Shown: one piece after another, positions 27,650 through 35,767 of the stretch | Numbering within the stretch: the stretch's first letter is position 1 | Layout of the letters: the number at the start of each line of letters is the position of its first letter | Assembly: GCF_029689925.1 (NCBI RefSeq) | Contig: NZ_CP121445.1 | Coordinates: 4,758,501-4,822,500, forward strand | DNA from: Anaerocolumna sp. AGMB13025 | Lineage (GTDB): Bacteria > Bacillota > Clostridia > Lachnospirales > Lachnospiraceae | Direction of reading: 5' to 3' | DNA: 64,000 nucleotides | Notes under the pieces: model-generated | Seen by the model: the letters and a program-made list of their open reading frames with translations, nothing else | What the model was told of the DNA's origin: nothing | The model's database searches: none | Position numbers and translations under genes: made by a program

Positions 27650-28234
27650 TCAATCCATATCCGACAAATAAGCATATCCATGATCGATTAAATCCTTTAA
27701 ATATTCATCAAAGCTATCCGCGATTACTTTAAATTCATCCGGATCATGCAAAAATCGGATAATTTGACCGCAAACCCCTTCCTCCGATGGGTTAAAATCG
27801 ATATATAATCTTGATGACCCACCATTGTTCATACAGTCAGCAAAATGGATATAGTTTCCCTTAAGAAGCCCCTCAGGCATAATCTTTAGATCTACCGCAT
27901 CTTCATCTTCATACAAAACATAAGAAACATCCTCATCTTCTTGTGAACTTTCCAGTATCTGCTGTGCCGACATCAAATAATAAGGATATCTACCTTCATC
28001 CACATCCGAGCCTAAGATACAAACTGCAATTTTCTTCTCTCCATATTGTCTCCAATAGGTGCCGTCAATATTTATAAGCAGGTCAATCAGTGCTTGAGGG
28101 ATTTTGGGATATTTTAATTTCAACTCGTTAATATCCTCTATCGCAGCACCTGTCGCTACTTCTAATTCCAGTCTCTCACCAGGTCGTAATGCTCCTTTTA
28201 ACCCAGTTAAAAATCTTTCTACCACCTCTATCAT
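27650..28234 (-). CDS. SMI1/KNR4 (SUKH) family protein
   Basis: 194 residues, acidic. N-terminal IEDINELKLKYPKIPQALIDLLINIDG is the SUKH start, with the Trp/Gly core around YWRQYGEKKIAVCILGS and IHFADCMNNGGSSRLYIDFNPSEEG. SUKH proteins bind partners and are common as immunity proteins or housekeeping scaffolds. No toxin gene is adjacent, so a general role is as likely. AGGAGGATTACGAA precedes the ATG. It is 118 bases upstream of arr on the same strand, possibly co-transcribed. Confidence 0.85.
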   Translation of the reverse strand: MIEVVERFLTGLKGALRPGERLELEVATGAAIEDINELKLKYPKIPQALIDLLINIDGTYWRQYGEKKIAVCILGSDVDEGRYPYYLMSAQQILESSQEDEDVSYVLYEDEDAVDLKIMPEGLLKGNYIHFADCMNNGGSSRLYIDFNPSEEGVCGQIIRFLHDPDEFKVIADSFDEYLKDLIDHGYAYLSDMD

Positions 28235-28345
28235 TTCGTAATCCTCCTAAATACCAGAATTTTTAAAAAAATCCAGACCTAAGAATATACTTCAAAGGTC
28301 TGTTTTTCACTCATAGCTCATGTCTTGTCTACGATACACATTGAT

Positions 28346-29191
28346 CTATTTTTCTATAATTGGTACCCACAGCTCATGTTTGATTTTATGACCTGGTCCT
28401 AGAAAGTGTTCAATACAAGGCTGATTAGCCAGTTCATAACCTGATGCTGGAAGCCATTCAGAATATAGCCTTTTCCAGGCATCAACAATATTAGGGAATA
28501 CAGCATATAAGCTAGGTTGTATGATTAGCTCTTCCATCCCAGCCGGTACCTCATTGTCATATCGCACTCCCATGAAGTAATCAAATTCATCCTCCATAAT
28601 AGCCGCTTCTTTACCGCAAATACCCACAAGGCTTTCCAGCTTGCATTTTGGATTTACCCAAGACATGTCAATCAGTGCTTGTTTGTAACCATCCTTTTTT
28701 GATTTGCTCCACAATGCGGGTATCTCTTTGAAGGCACGAGAAGTTTTTACACACTGCCGAACTCCAACAAAACGTAGAACAAAATCAATTTTTTCAATAC
28801 GATACTCCATTTCAATATCTCCTTTTATTTTAATTTGAAGGGAGATACGCGAGAAGGCCTTTAACTGTACACTATTCTCTCTGGCTGCATTCGGTGTGAT
28901 ACCATGTAATTTCTTAAATGCCCTTGTAAAAGCATCAGACGAGTCATAACCATATTTCAAGGCGATATCAATGATTTTGGTATTACTTGTCTGAATATCA
29001 AAAGCTGCTTTTGTAAGGCGTCTGCGACGAATGTACTCTGACAATGAGATTCCTGTTAAAGAGGAAAACATCCTGGAAAAATGAAACTCGGAACAGTAGG
29101 CTGTCCGTGCAACTACGGAATATTCAATTTTACCATCAAGGTTATCCTCAATATAATCTATTGCCAGATTAAATCTGCTAAGCCAATCCAT
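28346..29191 (-). CDS. AraC family regulator with GyrI-like effector domain
   Basis: 281 residues. The N-terminal AraC helix-turn-helix pair (AIDYIEDNLDGKIEYSVVARTAYCSEFHFSRMFSSLTGISLSEYIRRRRL, then IIDIALKYGYDSSDAFTRAFKKLHGITP) covers about 8-105. The rest (about 125-281) is a GyrI-like small-molecule-binding domain, with MEYRIEKIDFVLRFVGVRQCV and a final HELWVPI. This build is found in Rob/SoxS-like and drug-responsive regulators. Target genes are not evident. Confidence 0.92.
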   Translation of the reverse strand: MDWLSRFNLAIDYIEDNLDGKIEYSVVARTAYCSEFHFSRMFSSLTGISLSEYIRRRRLTKAAFDIQTSNTKIIDIALKYGYDSSDAFTRAFKKLHGITPNAARENSVQLKAFSRISLQIKIKGDIEMEYRIEKIDFVLRFVGVRQCVKTSRAFKEIPALWSKSKKDGYKQALIDMSWVNPKCKLESLVGICGKEAAIMEDEFDYFMGVRYDNEVPAGMEELIIQPSLYAVFPNIVDAWKRLYSEWLPASGYELANQPCIEHFLGPGHKIKHELWVPIIEK

Positions 29192-29637
29192 ATACCTCTC
29201 CCTTTCACAAATTATTATATAGAGGATACTTATTATATGCCCTGCAAACCATGCCTAAAAATGCAGGGTTGTAAAACAATACTTCTTTTATATTTTTTCA
29301 AAGGTTACTTTACTATTTACTAAATATTTTCTCATTATTGCCACTAATCTTATATACTCCTGTGTGACTTATAATCATTATAATAACATTTGCTTTATAA
29401 AGCTACCATAATTTAACTTGTTTTACAATTATAATACATAAATCCTTTTTCTCTGCATTAACTCTTTAAACTATTACTATATTTAGTCAATATAAACAAA
29501 GAAAAGCAACCAGCGTTATCGCCGATTGCTTATTCTTCTGCTAAAAAACAAGTTCATATTGCAAACAATACTGAGTAACCTCATAAAACCAAGCTTTCAA
29601 TAGACAAATGGTCTTATATCAGTGAAATTGTCTTTTA
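29192..29637 (-). other. 446-bp gap with a terminator for the sensor kinase operon
   Basis: The only clear element is a hairpin at 29504-29531 (AAGCAA/TTGCTT, then GCG/CGC around TTAT). On the minus strand TTTTCTTTGTTTAT follows it. It would close the two-component operon ending at 29638. The remainder is AT-rich and I see no gene in it. Confidence 0.6.
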
Positions 29638-30717
29638 TTACCGATAATTATCGGTTTTAGGAGCCAGACCTAAAGGCAATTTCACAATAAAAACACTACC
29701 ATTCCCAAGCTCGCTTTGTACTTCAATGGTTCCTTCACATAATTCAGTAATTTTCTTAACTAAAGTCAAACCCAATCCATTTCCGGCTACTGAGTGGGAG
29801 GTGTCTCCCTGAAAGAATTTGTCAAATATATGACGTATGGTTTCATCATTCATTCCGCATCCGTTATCTTCAAGCCGAAAGATTGCCATATGTCCGCTTT
29901 GCCATAAGTCTACTTTTATTACTCCACCTGCTTTCGTAAACTTAATGGAATTATCAAGAAGATTAATCCAAATCTGCTGGATTAGATTTTTTTCACCAAG
30001 TATTTCAATTCCATCTTCAAGACTAACGTCAATGTGAAGATTTTTATCACTCCACTTTGGTTCTAACATAACAATCGCCAGTCTGATTTGTTCATCTAAA
30101 CAGTAGATTGTTTTTTCACGAACGATCTCCGTGCTTTCTATTTTGGAAAGATTAAGAACGTTCGTGGATAGATGAACCAGCCGCTCGGATTCCTGGACAA
30201 TTATATTTAAGTACTCCTGCTTTTCCTCATCACTGATATCACCCGCCTGCAATAGTTTGGCAAATCCACTAATGGAAGTAATGGGAGTTTTGAACTCGTG
30301 AGAAAAGTTTCTTACAAAGTCGTTTCGCAGGGTTTCGATACCTTTTAACTCCTGAACCATCTTATTGAAACTTCCTGCAAGGGCATCCAATTCAAAGACA
30401 AAACTGCCGTTTACCATAACCGAGAAATTACCCTGAGATACCTTTTCCGTGGCTTTCATCATGTTCCGTATTGGCTTAACCGAGCGCCGGCTTAATAAGG
30501 TTGCTATTACTACACCACAAAAAATACTGATATATACCATTATGGAGATTGCCCGGATTGGACTTGCGGTACCTTCTAAATCCAGAATGCCTAGTTTGAT
30601 TAGCAAATAAGCAATCAAGCCAGCTGATAAAATGGACAAGAGCATAACGAGAAAAACCAAGGCCACCAGGGAAACCGCAAGACTAATCCTTGGATGCCCC
30701 TTTTTACTTTGCTTCAT
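29638..30717 (-). CDS. Sensor histidine kinase
   Basis: 359 residues. Two membrane helices (about 13-38 and 52-75) are separated by a very short outer loop of about 15 residues, then HAMP. Phospho-His lies in RNFSHEFKTPITSISGF (about 141). ATPase motifs are LLDNSIKFT, EDNGCGMND and GNGLGLTLVKKI. The small outer loop recalls intramembrane-sensing kinases for cell-wall antibiotics, which often work with a neighbouring ABC transporter like the one at 31805. It overlaps the regulator gene by 4 bases. Confidence 0.94.
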   Translation of the reverse strand: MKQSKKGHPRISLAVSLVALVFLVMLLSILSAGLIAYLLIKLGILDLEGTASPIRAISIMVYISIFCGVVIATLLSRRSVKPIRNMMKATEKVSQGNFSVMVNGSFVFELDALAGSFNKMVQELKGIETLRNDFVRNFSHEFKTPITSISGFAKLLQAGDISDEEKQEYLNIIVQESERLVHLSTNVLNLSKIESTEIVREKTIYCLDEQIRLAIVMLEPKWSDKNLHIDVSLEDGIEILGEKNLIQQIWINLLDNSIKFTKAGGVIKVDLWQSGHMAIFRLEDNGCGMNDETIRHIFDKFFQGDTSHSVAGNGLGLTLVKKITELCEGTIEVQSELGNGSVFIVKLPLGLAPKTDNYR

Positions 30718-31388
30718 AAGCGCCTCCTGATTTTATACCCCAGACCGCGCACAGTCACTATCTCAAAATCGGGGTTATCTCTAAATTTATCCCGTAATCT
30801 ATTTATATGAACATTCAAAGTATGCTCGTCTGTTTCAGTCTCCAATCCCCAAAATTCATCCATTAGTTGATTGCGGGTGAAAATCATATTAGGATAACTC
30901 ATAAGCTTAAATAAAAGCTGGAATTCTTTCTTTGGTAAAGTATGTTGTTCCCTTTTCCAGGAAACAGAAAGTGTATTGTAATCCGCTGTGGTTTCACCCA
31001 TGACAATTCTGTGTTCACTGGCAATTTGTGCCCGGCGTAAAAGGGCCTTTACCCGCAATAGCATTTCTTGTTCATCAAAAGGTTTTGTCATATAATCATC
31101 CGTTCCGGCGAGAAAACCCTTATGCTTGTCTTTCATCTCCTGATTGGCGGTTACCATCAGTATTGGAATATTCTCTCCCACCTCCCGCAGTTGCTGGCAA
31201 AATTCATTTCCATCCATGCGAGGCATCATCAAATCCAAAACAATCAAATCAAATCGCTGTGTTTCCATCCTCTCAAGTGCTTCCAGACCATCTTTTGCAA
31301 TATATGTGTTATATCCGCCGCGCTTTAGAACAGCGCACATTAGTTTCTGGGTATTTCTATCATCTTCAACAATTAAAATATCAAACAC
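30714..31388 (-). CDS. OmpR-type response regulator
   Basis: 224 residues. Receiver with EDD, phospho-acceptor Asp in LIVLDLMMPRMDGNEF (about 52) and Lys in MTKPFD. The winged helix ends HVNRLRDKFRDNPDFEIVTVRGLGYKIRRRL-like (with NVHINRLRD). It is the first gene of its operon and divergent from the BcrA-type ABC transporter at 31805. GTGACCTGTAGTG precedes the ATG without a strong SD. Confidence 0.95.
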   Translation of the reverse strand: MFDILIVEDDRNTQKLMCAVLKRGGYNTYIAKDGLEALERMETQRFDLIVLDLMMPRMDGNEFCQQLREVGENIPILMVTANQEMKDKHKGFLAGTDDYMTKPFDEQEMLLRVKALLRRAQIASEHRIVMGETTADYNTLSVSWKREQHTLPKKEFQLLFKLMSYPNMIFTRNQLMDEFWGLETETDEHTLNVHINRLRDKFRDNPDFEIVTVRGLGYKIRRRL

Positions 31389-31410
31389 TACAGGTCACCT
31401 CAGTTACATT

Positions 31411-31577
31411 TAATATATTTGGTAATTGCGAAACTCTACTATTGTATCTATGTACCATGCAATTAATACAATTTCAGAGCTGAATCTTGCCCAGAGGGCA
31501 ACTGAAGCTATGAAATTCGTATTAATTGTATGGTATATTCAGAAAACTAAAAAGTTTCGCAATTACTAAATATATTA
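31411..31577. repeat. 167-bp MITE-like hairpin element
   Basis: Terminal arms 31411-31435 and 31553-31577 are complementary over 25 bp with one mismatch. Internal arms at 31451-31476 and 31511-31535 pair almost fully. At the centre TTGCCC-AGA-GGGCAA forms the tip. The whole element can fold as one long stem. Size and structure resemble a miniature inverted-repeat element, but no transposase is seen and only one copy is in the window. It lies in the control region between a two-component operon and an ABC operon. Confidence 0.75.
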
Positions 31578-31716
31578 TATCACTTATAAAGTAAACTGAA
31601 CATCAACGAAATTTTAAGTGAAAATTGAGGTTCAGTTGATGTTTTATAATTAAAGTACAATATAGCGTTAACTTAAGTAACCGACGCTTAAAGAACTTCA
31701 CAAAGGAGTGTATAGG

Positions 31717-31800
31717 TTGAAAATAAATTATTCAACCGCAAGTTTGTGCTTGCGCACCACAAACTTGGTATGTGCAAAGAGCGTGCGCAAGAATAGAGGT
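31717..31800 (+). promoter_or_regulatory. Alternative hairpins in the leader of the ABC operon
   Basis: Three pairings are visible: GGTTGAA/TTCAACC (31715-31737), CAAGTTTGTG/CACAAACTTG (31739-31748 with 31758-31767), and CTTGCGCAC/GTGCGCAAG (31749-31757 with 31783-31791). The last two exclude each other because the loop of one is an arm of the other. The third ends 3 bases before AGAGGT, the ribosome binding site of the ATPase. Confidence 0.65.
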
Positions 31801-31803
31801 TAA
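31717..31803 (+). CDS. Leader peptide, 28 aa, upstream of BcrA-type ABC transporter
   Basis: TTG at 31717 follows AAGGAG (31703-31708) with 8-base spacing. The frame runs 28 codons and stops at TAA 31801-31803, one base before the ATPase ATG at 31805. The peptide begins KINYSTASLCLRTTNL. The coding stretch overlaps a set of alternative hairpins, and stop/start are adjacent, so it probably couples or gates translation of the ATPase. No family is recognised. Confidence 0.6.
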   Translation: MKINYSTASLCLRTTNLVCAKSVRKNRG

Positions 31804-31804
31804 A

Positions 31805-32749
31805 ATGGAAAAATTACGTAGTGACGGCTCTGCTGCAATACAGTTGGATGGTCTCACAAAAAATTTTGGTGATTATCGTGCGGTCAGCGATCTATCACTT
31901 GAAGTAAATGGTGGTGAAATATTCGGGTTTCTTGGTTTGAATGGAGCTGGCAAATCAACCACAATTAAAATGATGTTGTCATTGTTAAAACCCTCGTCCG
32001 GCAGTATCTATATGCTGGGGAATAAAGTTGATTCCGGAACTCACAAGCTGTGGGAGCAAGTTGGATATTTGGAGGATGCTACTTATTATCCAGGACTTAC
32101 CGTAATAGAAAATTTAGACCTTGCCCGAAGGCTGCAAATGATTTCTGACCGCCAATCCATTACCAAAGTGATACAAAAGCTAGGTTTAGAACCACATAAG
32201 AATAAGAAAGCAAAAAATCTTTCTCTGGGAAACAAACAAAGGCTGGGGTTAGCGAAAGCAATGATTCACAATCCGAAAATATTAATTTTGGATGAACCAA
32301 TTAATGGTCTTGATCCCGCCGGTGTTGTAGAAATCCGACAAATGCTTTTGGATTTATCAAAGAATTTTGGAGTTACTGTTTTTATATCCAGTCATCAACT
32401 GGAAGAACTTTCGAAGCTGGTGGATCGGATTGGCATCGTCCATGAAGGGCGGTTAATTCAGGAAATCAAAATGACACATTTAGAGCAGTCTTTACAAAAA
32501 CACCTGGTTCTTAATAGCCGCGATAACAATGCCATGAAACATATACTCACAGAGCATGGATATCGTTTTAAGGAAAACACAGATGGACGCTTATTGCTTT
32601 TCGAGGTTTCTGCAACGGAACAACCTGAAAGATTAGCTGAATTGCTGGTTCGTTTTGGACAGCCCCCAACACAGCTAAACATCGTTACCGAGGATTTGGA
32701 AGGTTATTTTTTACGTGTTATTCAGAGTGCAAGGAGGATACAAGAATGA
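31805..32749 (+). CDS. ABC transporter ATP-binding protein, BcrA/antibiotic-export type
   Basis: 314 residues from the ATG at 31805, just after AGAGGT and the leader stop. An upstream GTG in frame (31772) would lie in the leader hairpins. Walker A GLNGAGKSTT (about 40), degenerate signature LSLGNKQRLGLAKAM, Walker B ILILDEPINGLDPAG and switch ISSHQLEEL are clear. The C-terminal extension (about 220-314) is usual for BcrA-like ATPases. It is coupled to the permease by ATGA. Likely role: export of or resistance to a membrane-active peptide or drug; the substrate is unknown. Confidence 0.93.
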   Translation: MEKLRSDGSAAIQLDGLTKNFGDYRAVSDLSLEVNGGEIFGFLGLNGAGKSTTIKMMLSLLKPSSGSIYMLGNKVDSGTHKLWEQVGYLEDATYYPGLTVIENLDLARRLQMISDRQSITKVIQKLGLEPHKNKKAKNLSLGNKQRLGLAKAMIHNPKILILDEPINGLDPAGVVEIRQMLLDLSKNFGVTVFISSHQLEELSKLVDRIGIVHEGRLIQEIKMTHLEQSLQKHLVLNSRDNNAMKHILTEHGYRFKENTDGRLLLFEVSATEQPERLAELLVRFGQPPTQLNIVTEDLEGYFLRVIQSARRIQE

Positions 32750-33456
32750 AAATCATATCATTTATATATTGCGAAGCCCTTAAAGTATTGCGTTCAAGTG
32801 TTTTTTGGATTGTTGTTGTCGCGTTTGCCACGATGCCGATTATGCTTGGTTTAGTCACCTATATTAATGCCCCAGATGCCGGCTGGGAACCTTATTTAAC
32901 TGATTTGCTCGGTACCAGCACTGCTCTTTTGGTGATTGGATTCTCATTCACCGCATGCTGGGTCTTCGGACGGGAATACGCAGATAAAACAATCAGTGAA
33001 TTGCTGGTGAAACCAGTATCTAAACTTTATGTGGTTCTTTCAAAGTTCATCGTAATTTTTCTTTGGGATGTTTTGTTAGCCTTTTTCATGTTTGTTGTCG
33101 TATTCCTTATGGGTAATTTGATTGGTCTGACTGGCGGGACATGGTTGCTTATCATGAATAGTTTTCTTTCTTTTATGGCAGCATCCCTGCTCACTATGGT
33201 TGTCAGTACGATAAGTGCCCTATTGGCAAATGTCAGTAGGGGTTATTTAGCTCCCATTGGTCTTGCGTTCCTGATTGTGGTTATTTCCAATGTCGTTGCC
33301 CAGGCTGGTCTTGCTGCTTATTTCCCTTGGACAATTCCGGCATTATTTATTTCTAAGGTTCCTCTTAGTATGACTAGCATCGCCATACTTGCAATAACGG
33401 GAATTATTGGGTTTGCTGGAACAGTCGCATGTTGGAGGTTTGCTGAACAGCAATAG
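32746..33456 (+). CDS. ABC-2 type permease
   Basis: 236 residues with six predicted membrane helices, starting MKIISFIYCEALKVLRSSVFWIVVVAFATMPIM and ending GFAGTVACWRFAEQQ. The motif GREYADKTISELLVKPVSK is the cytoplasmic loop characteristic of BcrB/ABC-2 permeases. It overlaps the ATPase gene by 4 bases and together they form the exporter. No third subunit follows. Confidence 0.92.
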   Translation: MKIISFIYCEALKVLRSSVFWIVVVAFATMPIMLGLVTYINAPDAGWEPYLTDLLGTSTALLVIGFSFTACWVFGREYADKTISELLVKPVSKLYVVLSKFIVIFLWDVLLAFFMFVVVFLMGNLIGLTGGTWLLIMNSFLSFMAASLLTMVVSTISALLANVSRGYLAPIGLAFLIVVISNVVAQAGLAAYFPWTIPALFISKVPLSMTSIAILAITGIIGFAGTVACWRFAEQQ

Positions 33457-33525
33457 GTTTAAACCAATCTTTTATGTAAAGATGATAGAATATAAGTGAC
33501 TAATACACATCTTTAGGGTCTATCG

Positions 33526-33714
33526 TTGTCCATATAGACCCTGGAGATGTTACTATTTACAAGGAGTATGAACGATGTGAATTCTTAAAGAAAACCTATA
33601 TGTGGTCTTTAACTATTACTCTCTTGAAGATTCTGGCAACAGACTAGTTTTTTCTCCAAATGATGATGTATATTATGATTCACTGCTAGTCCTGCATTTT
33701 CACTATACTTGAAT
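33526..33714 (+). pseudogene. Unidentified decayed reading frame in a 324-bp gap
   Basis: The gap 33457-33780 has no intact gene. On the plus strand one frame reads DPGDVTIYKEYERCEFLKK and another continues FNYYSLEDSGNRLVFSPNDD, as if a single frameshift split a coding sequence. I cannot name the family. Nearby AGGGTCTAT/ATAGACCCT (33514-33542) is a hairpin without a T run. Confidence 0.35.
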
Positions 33715-33756
33715 GTGTATAGCAACTATATTACAATGTGTATAGTTGCCATACAC
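33715..33756. promoter_or_regulatory. Two MarR-type operator copies
   Basis: GTGTATAGTTGCCATACAC (33738-33756) is an imperfect palindrome that matches sites at 34037 and 34550 near the MarR gene. A half-degenerate copy, GTGTATAGCAACTATA, is at 33715-33730. They lie downstream of the small gene ending at 33781, with no intact gene facing them. Confidence 0.65.
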
Positions 33757-33780
33757 ATTGATATAATTACTTTTCGATAT

Positions 33781-34002
33781 TTAAACACTTTTATTCTCGT
33801 TATCCTCAGGCTCATTAATATACGAATCATTTTGCAGAAATACGGAATAGTCATATAGATAAAATGGAACACAGAAGCATTGAGAAAAAGAATTTAAAAA
33901 TGATTGAAGTATTCTTTGGTCAATTTTGAATTTTTGTTGATACCATCGTTCTTTAGCCTCACTATTATCAAAAGTTTGATGGTTACTCATTTTCTTTTTC
34001 AC
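33781..34002 (-). CDS. Small unrecognised protein in MarR module
   Basis: 73 residues from GTG at 34002, which lies 8 bases after GGAGG. An upstream in-frame GTG at 34011 would overlap that site. The sequence is polar with aromatic residues (MSNHQTFDNSEAKERWYQQKFKIDQRI, then FCVPFYLYDYSVF). It has no signal peptide or membrane helix, and no family is recognised. An operator copy lies 35 bases upstream, so it is probably controlled by the MarR protein at 34072. Confidence 0.55.
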   Translation of the reverse strand: MKKKMSNHQTFDNSEAKERWYQQKFKIDQRILQSFLNSFSQCFCVPFYLYDYSVFLQNDSYINEPEDNENKSV

Positions 34003-34036
34003 GGTTAGCACCTCCTAACTCTATTATTTGAAAAAT

Positions 34037-34055
34037 GTGTATGGTAGCCATACAC
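34037..34055. promoter_or_regulatory. MarR-type operator upstream of the 73-aa gene
   Basis: GTGTATGGTAGCCATACAC is a near-perfect 19-bp palindrome, matching the copies at 33738 and 34550. Confidence 0.7.
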
Positions 34056-34071
34056 TTGTGCAAAATTTTTA

Positions 34072-34542
34072 TTATATAATGTTTTCATCAAAATTTTGAA
34101 TCCTGCTTATTAAGGCTGATAAAAAGTCTGACAAAAAGTTTAATTCCACCTCGGTAGCATTTTGCAGCTCATTTTCCACCATGCTGTTTATAATAGCATG
34201 GTAATGCATATGATTTTTATTGGCTTTTTCCCCTTTTTCCGTTAGACTCAGTAAATATCTAGATAAATTCAGTTCATCAACTTCCTTTTTAACCAGAGCC
34301 TTTCTCTCCAGCTTTTTGAGAATTTCGGAAACGGCCCCCTTGGTTACTCCTAGTATATCGGCTAGACCACCCACATGGATGCAGGGATGTTCGGCTATCG
34401 CGTTTATTACATGAATTTCAGAGTGAAAAATTGGTACATCTGTTCCGTAGTATCGCGTCTTTTTATCTAGTTCCATTAAAGCAAAAGCCAAATCTAAAGA
34501 TTCATATGCAATTTCATGTTTTTTGTTTTTAATCTTTTCCAT
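34072..34542 (-). CDS. MarR family transcriptional regulator
   Basis: 156 residues. The winged-helix core reads FHSEIHVINAIAEHPCIHVGGLADILGVTKGAVSEILKKLERKALVKKEVDELNLSRYLLSLTEKGEKA (about 40-108), including the wing and Arg-containing end. The flanking helices form the dimer part. An operator copy lies 8-26 bases before its start codon, so it represses its own gene. With the downstream 73-residue gene it makes a two-gene module. Confidence 0.93.
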   Translation of the reverse strand: MEKIKNKKHEIAYESLDLAFALMELDKKTRYYGTDVPIFHSEIHVINAIAEHPCIHVGGLADILGVTKGAVSEILKKLERKALVKKEVDELNLSRYLLSLTEKGEKANKNHMHYHAIINSMVENELQNATEVELNFLSDFLSALISRIQNFDENII

Positions 34543-34549
34543 AACAACA

Positions 34550-34568
34550 GTATATGGTTGCTATACGC
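34550..34568. promoter_or_regulatory. MarR autoregulatory operator
   Basis: GTATATGGTTGCTATACGC is an imperfect palindrome with the same TATGGTWGCYATAC centre as the sites at 33738 and 34037. It sits directly upstream of the MarR start codon. Confidence 0.7.
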
Positions 34569-34644
34569 TTTTGTCAAGTCACTTTTGCATAATGTGTTGA
34601 GGTTTTTATTAAATGCTTATTAAGTAATAAAAATTTAAAAACCT

Positions 34645-34756
34645 GCTGTTGCAAATTATATAGTATGTCAAACCTGGTCATAGAATAGGAATTAAATATT
34701 TGAAAAATATAATTCCTATTCTCTCCCAGACAATTCAGTCTTTGATTTGCAACAGC
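34645..34756. repeat. Nested inverted repeat, 112 bp
   Basis: Outer arms GCTGTTGCAAAT (34645-34656) and ATTTGCAACAGC (34745-34756) are perfect. Inner arms AGAATAGGAATTA (34682-34694) and its complement at 34710-34722 are also perfect and continue into AATATT..AATAT. Its size and form recall a second hairpin element or a decayed one. An open frame across it on the minus strand is probably chance. Confidence 0.7.
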
Positions 34757-34855
34757 CCCATCAATGTTTTTATACAATAAAAAACTCTAAAATGTTATAA
34801 AATGTGCCTGAACTATAGAAATGTTAACAATTAGGCTTTAATCCATAAATTTTCT

Positions 34856-35641
34856 TTACTGACGACTGTTCTTATTGCCTTCTATTAATTCTTTCACACT
34901 AATACTAGGATTCGTATATCGCCCTCTGTTTTGTGTCTTATTCTTAAAATTAATAGCCTCCTTTGGACACCACTGCACACATGCCATACATTGTTCGCAA
35001 TTGTGATGAAAACTTGGTTTATTATTTTGCATTTTAATATTACTAACCGGACAAACTTTCTCACAAATTCCGCATCCAATACAATCAGCGGATACACGAA
35101 AGCCTTTGTCTTTTCTGGCATATATTACTTTTTGTCCGAAAGCCGTTGATAAATTCAGAGCTTCATTTACTTTACCTGCTGGTTGCTGTGTTTTTGAAAC
35201 TATCTTTCGTACCAAAGCAGGTATTTGGTTAGTAGCAGCCTGATATTTTTCTGTGTTTCTCTCATTCATTTTATACATCGCTACGTAATTTCCAACCATA
35301 ATAATTTCTTCTGCAAAATTAAGTGTCACACCTTTTTTTGCTAAAATTTTGGCAGGGACAGTTAACGCAACACCACTAATATTACCACAGCCAGTCACAG
35401 CAAAAAAATATGCATTTTTACTTTTTTCAGTCGACATTTCGTTTATAAATTGTGTAACTCTCCGAGGCAAATTAAAGGCATAGGTCGGATAAACAAAACC
35501 TATATAATCATATACCTTAGTACTGTCATGTCTTCCTTTCCCCATTGATATTAGCTCGCAATTTGGTAAGGCCTCAGCAATTTGCTTCGCTACCTGTAAG
35601 TTATTTCCTGTTCCTGTAAAATAATAAACTACACTTCTCAA
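34856..35641 (-). CDS. EFR1 family flavodoxin-ferredoxin protein
   Basis: 261 residues. Flavodoxin-like N-terminus VVYYFTGTGNNLQVAKQIAE (FMN loop, TGTGNN) and later VYPTYAFNLPRRV. The C-terminus has two 4Fe-4S motifs, CIGCGICEKVCPVSNI (about 188-203) and CEQCMACVQWCPKEAI (about 216-231). EFR1 proteins shuttle electrons in strict anaerobes, and the partner enzyme is unknown. It is next to an Rrf2 gene upstream on the same strand, with a dyad in the spacer. Confidence 0.93.
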   Translation of the reverse strand: MRSVVYYFTGTGNNLQVAKQIAEALPNCELISMGKGRHDSTKVYDYIGFVYPTYAFNLPRRVTQFINEMSTEKSKNAYFFAVTGCGNISGVALTVPAKILAKKGVTLNFAEEIIMVGNYVAMYKMNERNTEKYQAATNQIPALVRKIVSKTQQPAGKVNEALNLSTAFGQKVIYARKDKGFRVSADCIGCGICEKVCPVSNIKMQNNKPSFHHNCEQCMACVQWCPKEAINFKNKTQNRGRYTNPSISVKELIEGNKNSRQ

Positions 35642-35681
35642 TTAAGTCTACCTCCAACTAATATAATATTATTATATATAT

Positions 35682-35708
35682 AAACTATATATCTTTTTTA
35701 TATAGTTT
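35682..35708. promoter_or_regulatory. Dyad between EFR1 and Rrf2 genes
   Basis: AAACTATATA (35682-35691) and TATATAGTTT (35699-35708) form a perfect 10-bp inverted repeat with a 7-base spacer. It is 41 bases before the EFR1 start, a natural place for an Rrf2 operator. Confidence 0.55.
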
Positions 35709-35767
35709 AATGTATAATTTTAACTGACAGCACAACTGTCAGTTATTATGAAAGATAATACAAGCTT

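Noticed and set aside
31772..31804. GTG at 31772 as start of the BcrA-type ATPase
   Set aside because: It lies inside the leader hairpins and lacks a ribosome binding site; the ATG at 31805 follows AGAGGT.
34574..34777. 67-codon open frame on the minus strand
   Set aside because: It spans the nested inverted repeat, has no ribosome binding site and no protein-like composition.
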